Part shown: positions 13,460 to 25,730 of the stretch, one piece after another | Position numbering within the stretch: the first letter of the stretch is position 1 | Layout: the number at the start of each line of letters is the position of its first letter | DNA from: Montifringilla adamsi | Lineage: Eukaryota > Chordata > Aves > Passeriformes > Passeridae | DNA length: 64,000 nucleotides | Reading direction: 5' to 3' | NCBI GenBank assembly: GCA_017590115.1 | Contig: JAGGNK010013114.1 | Location: 1,860,001-1,924,000 of the forward strand | The notes under the pieces: generated by a model | What the model was told of the DNA's origin: nothing | Seen by the model: only the letters and a program-made list of their open reading frames with translations | Databases searched by the model: none | Translations under genes and position numbers: made by a program

Positions 13460-13548
13460 ATGATCAAGTTTTCCATAGTTGTTAGCATTCTTTCCTTGTT
13501 CACCTGCATCTTGTGCAGTGCATTGGTGCTGGAGGCTGCTGCAGAAAG
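13460..13548 (+). CDS. Candidate first coding exon with signal-peptide-like frame (unproven)
   Basis: An acceptor-like CATTCTTTTCAG ends at 13454. Five bases later an ATG with A at -3 opens a 29-codon frame. The peptide starts MIKFSIVVSILSLF, continues through TCILCSALVL and ends EAAAE. This is a basic residue, a hydrophobic core of about 18 residues and small residues near position 20, the layout of a secretory signal peptide. A donor-like AAAG|GTGAAT follows at 13548/13549, leaving two bases of an incomplete codon. I do not recognise the protein. T-rich DNA readily encodes hydrophobic runs, so chance is a serious alternative. A strong acceptor at 17911 is followed by a phase-compatible 35-codon open stretch, but its downstream donor is poor. 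Confidence 0.18.
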
Positions 13549-16500
13549 GTGAATAGGAGTGTAAGAATATGAATACAATGGTTATTGACTACAGGCCTTT
13601 TCCAGTCTCTATTGAATATTGAAAGCATGCTTAGTTGAGGAAATTCAACAATAGCTTGCTAGGAAGGTGTACACTTCCCTTATGGTGGAATTATTGTGTT
13701 TACTTTTCCCTCCTGTTTTGTGTAGAACACCTGTCCTCTCTGCTGAAGAGAATTTACCTTTAATCTTTGGGAAGCTATGAGTCCCCATTCTGGAATTTAC
13801 TGCTGAGATACAGCAAACCTTAGAGAATGGCTATTGCATAACCTAAGGCTCTAAAATGGAGTGAATTATAAGGGGCTTTATTAGGCAGTTGTTCTATTCA
13901 CAAATTTTTACATAAATACTTATTTTTAATGTTTATTTTAGTCTTGAAAGAAAACTTAGAAACTGCGACACAAGGGTGTACATCATGTTCTAGGGAGGGG
14001 ATAATCTATAGCCTTATGGGGAATTTTAATGCTCATCTTTGATATTCATGGATAAGATTTGGGCAACTATATATACTTGTGTCTTTAAAACTGTATTCCA
14101 TAATTTTTGGGGGGTTATAACCAAATGAGGACTGGAGAATTTTTTTTTATTTGGCTTTATAAAAACAGAAAAACCACAAATGAAATCAGCCTGGTTTGGA
14201 GTGCGTCATTTAGACTTGCTGTCCTTTGAATAATACATAAAACTGAGGATCTCCTCAAGTCACTTTGTATTCTTTGGTACTCAGCAGAAATGTAATGGAA
14301 TCAGCTTCTCTGTCTTGGCTGAACTCCAGATCTGTTAATGACATATTACCTACTTAATTTTTGATGGCATCTTTGGTTATTAGGGAAGGTACAATTTTTC
14401 AGCACTTGCTACAAGCTGTAAAGTGGTAGGCATGTACTGCTAAACAATGGCTGCAATTCAAGCCACAGCTGATTGCATTTCAGAGTTTATCAAAATACTC
14501 CTACTGATTTGCAGATCACTTAGTTTCCATTTAGTTTTGAGATCCTTTAGGATAAAAAATATGCCGTGTGTGGTCCTCATCCAATGACGAATTAAATGAA
14601 GAATGCAGATCCATTGCAAGCAAAACAGAGTTTTTAGGAACACTAAATGTGCTATATCTAAGAATATGTGCTGTTTCTTGCCAATGTGCAAGAAAACTCA
14701 GAAATCTTAAGATGCAATTATTTAAAAGATGGTTTTAAAAAGGAATATTTGCATGCAAGTGTAGAAAGCATTAGCGATAGTGAATGATTATATCAGTTTC
14801 ACAAGTAATAATGTTGTCTAAGCATCTTATACATATTAAGTGATATGTTTAGCGAGAAAACAGGATTAGAAAGTCCTACGAGTGCCAAAATCATGTCACT
14901 GATAGAACATAAACTTTTGCATTTTCTGACTCTCTTTGATTTATGGTACTAGTCCAACAAGTAGCACATAAATTGAACAACTTTAATGTAAGTGTTGGTG
15001 CATGTGCTTAAATATTTAACTAATTTAAACCTAGTTGTTAATATTTAAGAGTTGCTTTGAGTGGCTTTTGCATTTAATTTCCTAGACTTTAAAAAATAAC
15101 TGCTGAGGTGATGTAAAGTAGGTCTATTTATGTTGTAGGCTAGGGCATAAGTTATCTCCATAATGTGTACGGTAGCTTTGGCCAAGTTTTTTTTGGCTTC
15201 AAGGAACCACATCACCTATGTTGTTACGTCCAGATCCCTACTGTGTGCAATAGCAACATGCCAGCTATCCCATAAAACTTTATAGTCTGTTACAGAGTAA
15301 ATTTTTAGGAGGCCTCCTTCTCCAGACTCCTTTTCATCCTACCTATCTCTGGAACTGATCTGGCAGCAAGCTTGCCCAGCTTTAAAAACATGCTGGGCAT
15401 GTCCCCCTTAACCCATCATTAGCTGAAGCATCCTGAACTGGATGGAAGGAACAGTGTCAACTGACTCATAAATTCAAGGAAAATGAAACATAAAGCACAA
15501 TGTATTGCTGCATAACTGCATTAAGTCCTGAAACCACTCCAGTAGAGTAAGTTAAAGTGTGTCCTTAAATAGGTAAAATTCATTTGTGAAAATAGCTAAA
15601 CTTATTTTTATATGTAAGATATTGCAATTTGGACAAGAAAGTGGATAGATCTTTAGTCTAGGACTTATAAAATGTTCCATGTTTTCGGCCGCTTATGAAA
15701 TCTCTGAGCATGAAATGTCTCATGCACTCTGCAAGCTGGAATGTTTCAAGAAATTACAGACATCATCAATAAAATAATCAAGATAATTTTTTCCTGTGCT
15801 TCCACTGTTAATTGGCTGCCTCTTTAGCTCCTAGTCTTTTGATCTAACCACACAGAAGCAGTCTTTTCATTCTTTTTTTTACTCTCTAGTCCTCCTCTTT
15901 CTCACTCAGTATCCTACTACGGAGCTGTATCTCCCTTAAAAACTCATAAGCCACACTTCAGCCAGTTCAGTCACTTTGTAGAGGTTTTTTCTGATCTTAC
16001 TGAGATTCTCATGCTCATGGAACCCTTTCACACTACTCAGAAAGTGTTTTCTCTGAGTAGCAGAGAAAGAGAGTTCTCTCTCTTTCTTTTTTAGTGGAAA
16101 TTAGAGAACAGAGGGATTTGACACACTTTGACACTGATAACTAAATTATTGGAAACAAATTAATTCCAACATTTAAAACAAGCACATGCATACTTACTGG
16201 CTTTTTTTGAATGAGATAAAAAAGAGAGATTTTGGTATATGTGTGATATGCAAAGATTTTTCATTTATTCACACAGCTGATTTTGGCTGTCTTACAAAAA
16301 TATACTGTGCTGCATCCAAAAATCCTATACTAAAAGAACTTTGAGGTTGCAAAGTCAAATATGTTGAAATTGGGAAGTACCAGGATTAGTTTTGCTTCTG
16401 TGACCTTAATTTACCACCTTTGCCTGCTTGTTACAATAAAATGTACAATTATGTAATTATAGATTGTGGGGTTTTTCCCCCTGAGACCTCAGCTTTGTTC

Positions 16501-19500
16501 AGTAAATGTTTTATTTAATATTGCCTTCACATCTCTACCTCCTTGATCCTTGTGTTGAATTCAAAATTATTAATTTGTTGAGGAACTTGTTCTGCAAACA
16601 TTCATGAATTTAGCTCCTAGCTGTGGCTGGCAGCTACTGATATCCCTTTTTATAGGCCCAAGAAGCCAAAGCTGAGCATCTGCCAAGTTTGGGCAGTCAA
16701 CTGAAGGCATGAATCTTCAGGCTGCTTAGCATACAGGATGCTTCTTACATTCAAACCCTTCATCAAATCTTTCAATTACAGAATTGATGTAAAAGCGTTC
16801 CCAGGTACCACAAATAATCATAACTGCTTACCAGAGAGTAGCCTGTGACAAATTTGTTTTCACTAATTTGTTACCATTAGGCAGAATTGTTGGAGGGTTT
16901 ACTGGATTGTTTAAGTAGCCTATCCACTAAATAATCCCTTGTTTAACAGGCATCTTCCTGCAACCTTGACTTCAGACCTTTTAAAGCAATTGACAAGTAT
17001 CCAGGACTTGCCCAAGCAGCAGTCTCTTGATACATAATCCTTATTCATTCTCAAATGGTCGTCAAGTTTACTGAACGGGGTGGGGGAATACAATTTAGCA
17101 AAATGCTGACATTCTGTTGTCCTAAAACCTTTCAGAGGAAGGGAAAGAGAGCTACGGCTAAACATACATAAAACCTTCTAAAAAAAGAGAGCTTACCTGT
17201 ATTAAGGAACTTCTGAAGATTTGGAATAGAAATTTTCAGACACCTGGCTTCTCTTGCTACAGAGATGACAAGGAAGACAGCTAACAGATGTAGACATAAA
17301 ATTCACAGGTCTTAAGCCATTGTCCTAAACTCTGGAGACAGTAATTTGTCTTAAAAGAAAAGAAAGATCAGCTTGGATAAAAGAAAAATAATGAGTCTTT
17401 TGGTTGTGGGAAAATGGCACACTATTTTTCTCTCTAAGTGTAAGTATAAAGTTCAGCCTCAATATTTAAAACATGAAAAGTTATAACCAACTGCAACAAA
17501 GGCTTATGCTAGGAAAGTGTCAAATATCATTAATAAGGTTACTAGCCCCATACAGAGCATTGTGCTGTGCCTTTTAAACACATTAGAAATATGTAGAAAT
17601 GTCACTTTTTTCTTTCATAGCATATGTAGCTGGTCATATCATTTAGAATAATGATACTTGTTTCTGCAAGACAGCATGTAGCTTTGTAAAATTTTGAAGG
17701 AGGTCTCAAATAATAATTTTTTACCACTGAGATGTTAAAGTATTCTTTTTGAGTTTGAGTATCACTATTACTAAATAAAAGGCTGAAGTATCACCCTTTT
17801 GCTACATAAGATGTTTTTGACTGCGTCTTAAAGGACATATTATTCATTTATGTGGAATAGCATGCTAAAACTATTACCTTTTTCTAATTTTCTTGGTTCT
17901 TGTACTTATAGAGAAGAGGGGATTTTAGTGGCTTCCAAGGAAATGCTGCTGATCCCAGATGGATTTGAGACTGTCTTGAAGGTGTTCACATACAGTTCAG
18001 CTCTATCGGTTAATATTTGAATAACGAGTTCAACAAAATGGAGCTCTCAAGTACAGGGGGTAAAAACTCAGGGGGTGACTGAGTTTTGTGTATGCAATTG
18101 CATGTGCTCAGAGTGGTAATGTTGTTCACAACTTCTGTTGCTTTGGAGATTGACAAATGACAGTGAGATCCTGGGCATTGGCATTTCTGATCAGATATCA
18201 CTGAGGTAAAATTCAGTATATCAAATGTGGAAACCTTGAGTGGCTAATACAGGCGCTTATTTCTTTATTGAAGCAAGGGTATATTTCAGTTCAACCTAGT
18301 GAACTTTTGCCAAAACAGAATGCATGTTTTAGCTGAAGTAGGAAGTTGTGCTAAACAGCTACTGCGTGAGATTGGTGGTTGTTGAGACATCTGGGGTGGG
18401 GAGTGGAAGAAGGAGGTGTTAAATATTTTTATTACAAAGTAAATGTTTTCTCACTGTTCTGCACAATCTATTCATCATCCTCAATACCTACTGAACACTT
18501 GAGACACTGAGGTTGTTCTTAAGCCTTGAAGTGTTTTCTCTTTTGTAGCATTACCTAGGCATGACAATTCCTAAAATGAGAAGGTACAAACCAAAGTGGG
18601 GTATGAAGATGCTAAATCCAATGGAGATACTGCCTGCGTTGTAGACAACACCACAACAGAGAAACAGTTTGTAGCCTCCTTCCAGAATTGCAGGTCTGTG
18701 AGCTGATGCTGTGAAAGGAGCTTCTTGGGTCTGGATGCCTTGTTTGTTGGGCAGCTGATGTTATTTGTAGATTCCATAGCTATATGATAGCATAAGCACT
18801 GCAGTATAACAAAATCAATTTAAAAGAAAGGTTAAAGAAACAGACAGACTTCTGCAGAATTACTTGGCTGGCAGGGGTAAAAACTCACTCCACCTTCTCA
18901 AACGATTGTTAATATTTTTTGTTAAAAAGAAAGAATGAACACACAGCAAGCCAGAGATGAATATTTGTCCTCCTTTAACCTATACTAGTTTGTATCCAAA
19001 ACTGCTAATCTGCATTAGGGACACTTGGAAAAACAAAGTTTCCACTTTAAATTAAAAAAATCCAATTAAGGTACAGGAATATAGTTTACAGAAACAGACA
19101 CACATTTTAGATCCATAGTTTCTGCAAGGAGGGATGGAGGTAGGAAATCCTAGTTTCGTATTTTTTCAGAGTTGCAAGAAGTAATTTTCTGTCAGACTGA
19201 ATGAGGCACCCTTAATTTTAAGATGATTTGGAGTCCAAAGAGAAGTCTGGCTTTTTTCACATTTTGAGTCACAGTCTCTCTGGAAATTATGATTTGCTAA
19301 AGAAATGCTGACAGGTCCTTACGTTATCTAGTATTTGAAATATTTATGGAAATGGTTTAGCTTTCATATCTATGCCCATTTCAATCTCTACAGCAACAAG
19401 GAAAACTTTTGCTGCAATCTTAAAAATCAACTGGTTGGACTATTTTAAAAATGTTTTACAAAACATGAAAAGACTTGTTTTGGACTCCAATATGTGAAGA

Positions 19501-19844
19501 CTTGTGCATAGTATAGAGATATTTCCATTTTTACCTGGGTCATAAATTTTTCTGCTGTCATAGCAATACTCAATTACAAAAATTCAAGCAAAACCTTTTA
19601 TGTCCAAGATTTAGGCCTAGTTGAGTTTTCATGACAGATCTTCAAAGACAGTACAAATTAAAAGTTTAGGGATAGACATATAAAATTTCTATTAATAACA
19701 GCTTATGGAATATTCTAATGAATGAAATATTCTGGGAATCAAAATATAGTTGCACTATGGATTAAATAAACCTAATATTCATTAATTGAAGTATAAATAT
19801 TTTTCCATAACCAGAAACTGTTGCCATCTTATTGCAAAGGTTTC
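13549..19844. other. AT-rich unique DNA, no gene confirmed
   Basis: No interspersed repeat was recognised. Contents worth naming are a double hairpin at 16033-16087 and a strong splice-acceptor-like sequence ending at 17911. The acceptor has a polypyrimidine tract and ACTTATAG. After it, 35 open codons run from 17913 to a TGA at 18018-18020. The rest shows short random frames. Confidence 0.55.
16033..16087. other. Two adjacent perfect inverted repeats
   Basis: First hairpin: CTACTCAGA at 16033-16041 pairs perfectly with TCTGAGTAG at 16052-16060, a 9-bp stem with a 10-base loop. Second hairpin: AGAAAGAGAG at 16064-16073 pairs perfectly with CTCTCTTTCT at 16078-16087, a 10-bp stem with a 4-base loop. 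Only three bases separate them. The second stem is purine/pyrimidine-biased and could be simple sequence; the first is of mixed composition. Confidence 0.85.
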
Positions 19845-20095
19845 ATGCATTCTTGGCGATTTCTCATGGGCAGCTCCTCACAGCACAGCCAACAAACTCC
19901 ATCCAACTTTCTTGACTAGCCAACCTACTCTTTTACAATACCCATTCTAATTGGATCCAGCTGTGGCCTGTTAAGGGCAGGCCTGTTCCTAAAGCTTGAT
20001 AATTAGCACAGCTGTAACTCCTTAGGGGTGAGATTACCTTCACCACTGTCTCTATTCTCTTACATTCTATCTATCCACAAGAAACTTACCTGATG
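19845..20095. mobile_element. Possible old endogenous-retrovirus or LTR-related fragment
   Basis: This block is less AT-rich than its neighbours. It contains phrases that feel repeat-like from songbird genomes: CAGCTCCTCACAGCACAGCC, GATCCAGCTGTGGCCTGTTA, AAGGGCAGGCCTG and TTAGGGGTGAGATTACCTTC. I could not place it in a named family, and no LTR ends, primer-binding site or coding region are visible. It ends shortly before the 40-A run. The call is a recollection-based inference only. Confidence 0.3.
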
Positions 20096-20177
20096 GAAAA
20101 TTATATTTATCAGCCAGATGAAGATTTTAAAATTCTCTTCAACTTTTATGATATTAAGGTTTAACATCTTTAAGTAA

Positions 20178-20178
<1 letters not shown>

Positions 20179-20218
<40 letters not shown>
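20179..20218 (+). repeat. Run of 40 A
   Basis: Forty consecutive A lie between TAAC and GCGC. No AATAAA is seen in the bases just upstream, so it does not look like the tail of a processed pseudogene, although that cannot be excluded. Homopolymer length is error-prone in sequencing. Confidence 0.95.
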
Positions 20219-20219
<1 letters not shown>

Positions 20220-20433
20220 CGCAAATCTGTATCTGAGGTCTAGGGTACACTGGAGGCCATAAGTATGGTTATCTTTATGATAACTTAAATGTTAACCTGA
20301 CTTTCCTGAGGTCCATGGGGTACCTTATCATGTGTGACAGTGTGTATATAGATCACAATATGATCACACTTTAAATTAGCCAGTGACTAAGAAGGATCTT
20401 TCAACTTTTTTAGGGACAGCTTCAATGTCTGCA

Positions 20434-20857
20434 TCATTGCTCTGCTATGAGGAAAGTCTGAAAGAGTTGGGGTTGTTTGGCCTGGAGAATGAGAGGTGAC
20501 CTAACAGCAGCCTTCCAGTACTTTGAGGGGCCTACAAGGGAGCAAGAGAGGGACTTTTCACAAGGACATGGAGTGAGAGAACAACAGCAATGGTTTTAGA
20601 CTGGAAGAGAGTAGGCTTAGATTAGATATGAGGAAGAAATTCTTTACTCGGAGGGTGATGAGGCACTGGCGGTCTTTGAAAAATGTGGTATAATGGAGGT
20701 TGCCCAGAGAATTTTTGGAGCCTCCATTCTTGGAGATACTCCAACTGGACACAATACTAAGCAGCTGGCCCTAGGTCATCCTGCTTCAGCAGGAGGCTGG
20801 ACTAGATGAACTCCAGAGATCCCTTCCAACCTCATCTATTCCATGATTCCGTGAATC
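20434..20857 (+). mobile_element. CR1 LINE 3' end, about 0.4 kb
   Basis: This is a plus-strand, 5'-truncated CR1. In order it shows CTATGAGGAAAGTCTGAAAG, GTTTGGCCTGGAGAA, GAGGAAGAAATTCTTTACT, GAGGGTGATGAGGCACTGG, GGTTGCCCAGAGAA, TGGACTAGATGA and ATCCCTTCCAACCTCA. It ends in the expected terminus TTCCATGATTCCGTGAAT. The element is 5'-truncated and frame-broken, hence inactive. Confidence 0.95.
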
Positions 20858-23198
20858 ATCTCTGGTAGCACAGAAATCTTTTGACTTTGTTTAGTCCTTA
20901 GTGTCCATTTTGAGATTCTGAGGGAATTGCAGACACACTAGTCAGCCATGTGTATGTAACACAAATCACTACCTCCTTTATGAGTTACATCTCTGTGGAA
21001 CTTCAATGTCTCAAGTGAATTTTCCCCATTTGTGTCCCTTGAACATGTAAGCTTGATTTCAAAACCTGTTTGGTTTCAGAATAACCTTTCCCCCTTTTGT
21101 TTTGATTGTCCTTGGCTAGAGCTGATACTTCCTCAAGATCGTACTGGAAAGTTTTTTCCCAAGTCTTTTATTCAATAACTACAGAAAAGTATTGTCAGAT
21201 TACCTTTTTATTTATTATTCCCAGACTTATATAAGCTGCTACTCATTATCATTTTTATTGAAAAATGCCTTAGTTTTTCCCTATCACTTTTCTCAGATTC
21301 ACCTCTATTTATTTGTCCAATTTCCTGACATCTGACCTTCTGACCTCTTAGAAAAATGCATTTATATTTTAATCTAGTTTTGTCCACTGATTTAGGATTT
21401 ATAGCCTAAACTTTATTCACAAGTAGTGTCCCGGGATTTTGCTTGCCTTTTTTGTCCATGGCCTCTGGGCTTAGAAAGTGTTCAAGCTCTCAATGTTAAA
21501 TCAAACAAACTTTAAGAGAGGGAAAATGGCTACCTTTTTTTTCTCCTGAAAGGTGAGTTGGGCTGCTGTCCTAACATCCGTTTCAATGCTCCATCCAAAT
21601 ATCTCAGAAAAGAGAGGATTTGGAAGTTCTTTGGCTTACTGACTGACTCTCTTATCTGTTGCAATCTGTAAGATAAATCTCTAGAAGGTGGATGTAGGAA
21701 AGATTTCATCACTGTCTGTATTTCCTGTATTGCTAGCTCTATGATTAAATAACTCACAGATAGACTAATGACAGCATATTTTTAATATCTAAAATTAAAC
21801 TTTGAGCTGAGAAAAGTGAGATAACCCTTTCAACACAGTCATTGTGAACAAATAATTAAAAACTTTTTCTAATAATATACTACTGGCAAATTGATCTTGC
21901 CATTAGTAAAGTATCATCAAAACAAGCCCAAGGTTTTGTTCTGGTTTATTTTTTCTGATGATTAATGTGGTTTTTTGTTGTATATTTTCCTGTTTGATTC
22001 AGGTGTGAACATACACTGGGATGATTAATTAGGTGTCAATGCAACTATACTACTTACTTATTCTAGGGTCAAAATTTGTGGCTGAAACTCAGCAAGGCTT
22101 TTGAATAGGTACCTAACTTTCCAATTTATGAACAACTGTTCCATCAAAGTCAATATAAATATCTGTTGGCTAAAGGTTAGGTGTGCCCTAAACTGAGTGG
22201 TGAATGGAGCCTTTTGCAGCTACCTGAAATTATGAGGGCAACTATGAGGAAACTACTGAGAACAGGCTCTATTGCATTGTATGGGAAGTAATATCCATAA
22301 CACCTCCCAAAAGCAACAGCATTTTTGTGTGTCACTTGCTGTGCACTTGAATTGGTGCTCAGTTGTCAATGACAAGCCGTGTGTTCTCTATGCTGTTAGT
22401 CCTCTGACTGTAACTCCATGCAGGTCCAGCTGAAAGGAGAAAGCAGATTTCACGTTTGCCCGGATAAAAAACTCCTATTGGTTTGGATTTGCACCTGAAG
22501 CTTGGTAAAATGGTAAGCAAAGCTTCCTGAGTGACTGATGCTAAGAGGTTCCTTCTTTCCAGTGCTAACTTCTGTCTTTCCTCAGAGCAGAGTCCTACAG
22601 CAGGTTCACTGATCACAACTGAAGTCAAAGCTCTAGAGAGAAGAAGAGGTGTCAGGGGACAGGAAACAGCAGTGAAGTTGCTGAAGGTGATCAGAAGTCA
22701 TAATATAAGAGGATTTAGACATAATTACTATTAGGTGTAAATATTTAAATATTAGATTAGTAGAATTTAGCAGAAAAAGACAACATTTTTGGCAGTGTTA
22801 AAATGGCCTCTGAAAATTACACAGGAAAGAAAAAGAATACAGTACGGCTTGGAGACCTAGACTGTCAGGAAGAAAATGAAGGGGAAATTGCAGGGTTGTT
22901 GAGTTTTGTATTGGCCTGTTGAAGAAAATGAATATGTGAGAGAGTCACATCTAGTGCTGCTATGATAGGGAATTCTTACCTGAGGGTACGTCAATATTTC
23001 TTAGCTGTTGTGAATGGACTTTGGATTCACCTTTATCCATCCAGTCCTGTAACTGCTTCCAGCAAACTCTGGCATGAATTTTAAAAGTGGTAGAACTGCT
23101 CCTAAGAATAATCAAGGGATGAATGGGTTCAATTTCATCCTTCTCTTTGTAAGCAAATTGGAAGACTCCTAAATGGGCATCTTTCAACTTTACTATAT

Positions 23199-23271
23199 TG
23201 ATGTACCACTACAGGTACATCATACCATGATATTTGTAAAGCCTGCTGAGCATGTTGTCATGACATGACAA
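23199..23271. other. Two perfect short inverted repeats within 73 bases
   Basis: TGATGTACC (23199-23207) pairs with GGTACATCA (23214-23222), a 9-bp stem with a 6-base loop. TTGTCATG (23255-23262) pairs with CATGACAA (23264-23271) across one central base. The second is a near-palindrome of the kind bound by dimeric transcription factors. Confidence 0.85.
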
Positions 23272-24833
23272 TGCAGTCTAACAAGACTAAAGTGTCATGA
23301 TGGCATGGAATATAATTAGGAGAAAACTTTCTTATTTTGATGATCCATAGTTGAGGGGCTTCTCGATTAAAACTTGTCTAATTTTCTGCATGAGTTTCAT
23401 GTGGAGGTCTGGGACTGGCATTTGCTATCACCCTGCTATTGGAACTTAGAGAATGATTCAAAAGGGATTTGTAAGTGTGTTGAGCTGATGTGCTCATTAG
23501 TGTGGTTATGTGGTATCAGGAAACCTGGAAAGTGTAGCAGCAAATGAAAACATGGCACACAGCAATGTCACTTCTCCTTCAGCAGTTGCGCCCTGTCTCT
23601 GATAAAGGTCAGCACAATTTAGCTTGCTAGCCACGTTGCTAAAGTGCATATGAAATGGAGAAAAATGACACAAAATAACCCTTTAACCCATGTTACCCTT
23701 ATACCATTTGAAACGATGCTTATTAGACAATTCAAAGTGTTTAGGACTGTATTCAGAGATCTCCTGCTGAAAACCCCAAGCTGATTCTTTCTTTTAACAT
23801 CCCTTCTTGAGTCCCCTCCCCTACTCCAGCACACTCACGTCTAATGAATTTGTGAAGCTGAACTTTGCTTAAATATTGGGTGTGGGAGAGAATTAAGACT
23901 GTGGTGTTTTGGTTAGAGAGTTAAACTTACAGTAATTGTACAAACTTCCAGACGAGGAGTATCTGAATTCTTCTCTTTGAATGCTTTTGAAACTGTGTGG
24001 AGTATTTGAGCTCCCTCCTTCTCCCTTACCTGGTTCTTACAATTTTAAGCAATTCTCAGGAAAGACTGTTGCCCATCTAAACATCTTGGTTAATAGAACT
24101 ACAAGATGATATTATAGGCTTTTTCAGCTCAGTGTGTTGATAAAAGTAAGTGCATGTTGCATCAGCGTACCGAGAGCTGACAAACAGCCATCCCTGCTGT
24201 CGCACTACATTCTCACCCAATTCGTGTAATGAAGGCTGAAGACATTCACAGGGAAAAGCATCTTCCAGTGGAGCCCATGTGCCCCCTCAAGGGGTATATT
24301 CTGAATTCTAGAGCTGTTTCCATGACCAGTTTTTGGCTCATTTTTGTAGTATTGATTCTTTTTATGTAATGATTATTTTCTCCTGGCTTTTTTTTTTTTC
24401 TTTAAAAATCCATAGTTATTACCAGTATCTTACAGTTCTTGTTTGAATATGATGTTTCAGATAATTTTTCCATTCATTTCTTTTTCTGGACAAAGTTAAA
24501 GGACAGTAATTTTGATGACTTATTTTACTTGGTAAAAGAACATAGATAGTCTTTACTAGAATAATACATGGAATGTAGAGTATCCTCTAGTTATCACAGC
24601 ATACCCATACTCTACAAGTAATTAGTCTTGTAGAGAGCCCCTTTGGGAGACCTAAAAGCAGATGTCAGAAGTTCTGAGTTATGTTCCCGGTTTGGTAGTG
24701 TTTCTTGTGGTTATACTGCATAATGTGTTTACTTTCTAACCTATTGGACTGATTTGTAAAACAGATACAATGCAGTGAAAACAGCATTAATATATATTGT
24801 TGGTTAAGGTGCCATTTGCACATAGAGTTGGCC

Positions 24834-24861
24834 AATGAAATAAATGAATGAAATAAATGAA
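24834..24861 (+). repeat. Short tandem repeat, 13-bp unit, two copies
   Basis: The unit AATGAAATAAATG is present twice in direct succession. It is a small, simple AT-rich repeat. Confidence 0.75.
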
Positions 24862-25593
24862 ACGACAAATATTTACATCAGGTCAAAGCTAGGTCTCTGA
24901 AAAGGGTGGAACTTAGTGGACTGCATAATTCTGCATATAAAATACTTGCAGAAAAACAATGTTGTGGACTCTGCAGAACAAAGAGAAATGTTTTCTACTG
25001 TTGGTTGATTCCTCTGCAATTCACATAAGGTGACAACAGTCCCATTTACAAGTATTCAAGTATACAAGTATATGTACTAACCCATGTGTTCATATATTGA
25101 AGATGGTTTTCTCCATATACTGTCAAACACATTAAACTTAAGGAAAAAGTGGAAAGAAAATCCATCTGCTTATTAATGAATTGTCTAATTGTTTCCATGC
25201 AATTTCTTTTATGTCAGAAAGTATTTGACAAGATTTAAGCTTCCCCATTCTTATCAACTTCGTGTCTAATTATCTATTTTTTTTCATATTATCTAGTAGT
25301 TAGCACTATAATGGCTTATAGAAACCTACTGTGTTAGAATAGCCTACCACATAAAAAACATACAGTTTGCACATAAATAAAAACTGAAAGTTTGCATTGC
25401 TAAATCAACTTGTTAACTCTATAGTTTCAGTCTTCCCTGTGTAAAATACTATGAATATTATGAGTTTATTTAAAGTTTAATAGGTAGTGAAATTGTCTGA
25501 AGGAAAGAACAGAGGAAACTTTTCAGGACCTGACTTTAACAACATCAGTTAAACAGAGTTTCAGAAGACTTTCAGTGCAGATGTATCAGCCTA

Positions 25594-25730
25594 ACAAAAA
25601 ACAAAATTAAAAACCCACAAAAATACAAAACCAAAACAAAAAACACCACCACCACCAAAAAAACCTAAACAAACAAACAAATAAACAAAAAAAGCCCCAC
25701 CAAATAAAAACCCAGCCACAACAAAAAAGA
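25594..25730 (-). repeat. A/C-rich low-complexity tract
   Basis: About 135 bases of A-runs broken by C or CC, including an ACC triplet repeat and CAAA units. On the minus strand it follows the T/G grammar seen at 5.6, 34.2, 48.7 and 57.4 kb. The Gly/Phe-rich minus-strand frame across it is an artefact. Confidence 0.9.

Larger units (their letters stand above)
20858..25593. other. AT-rich unique DNA, no gene seen
   Basis: No gene or interspersed repeat is recognised. Two perfect inverted repeats at 23199-23271 are listed separately. A TCTTTCCTCAG acceptor-like site near 22584 precedes an open purine-rich stretch ending near GCTGAAG|GTGATC at about 22686. This could be a non-coding exon, but nothing supports transcription. 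Confidence 0.55.

Noticed and set aside
20179..20218. Poly-A run as the tail of a processed pseudogene
   Set aside because: No AATAAA just upstream, no recognisable mRNA sequence, and no flanking target-site duplication seen.
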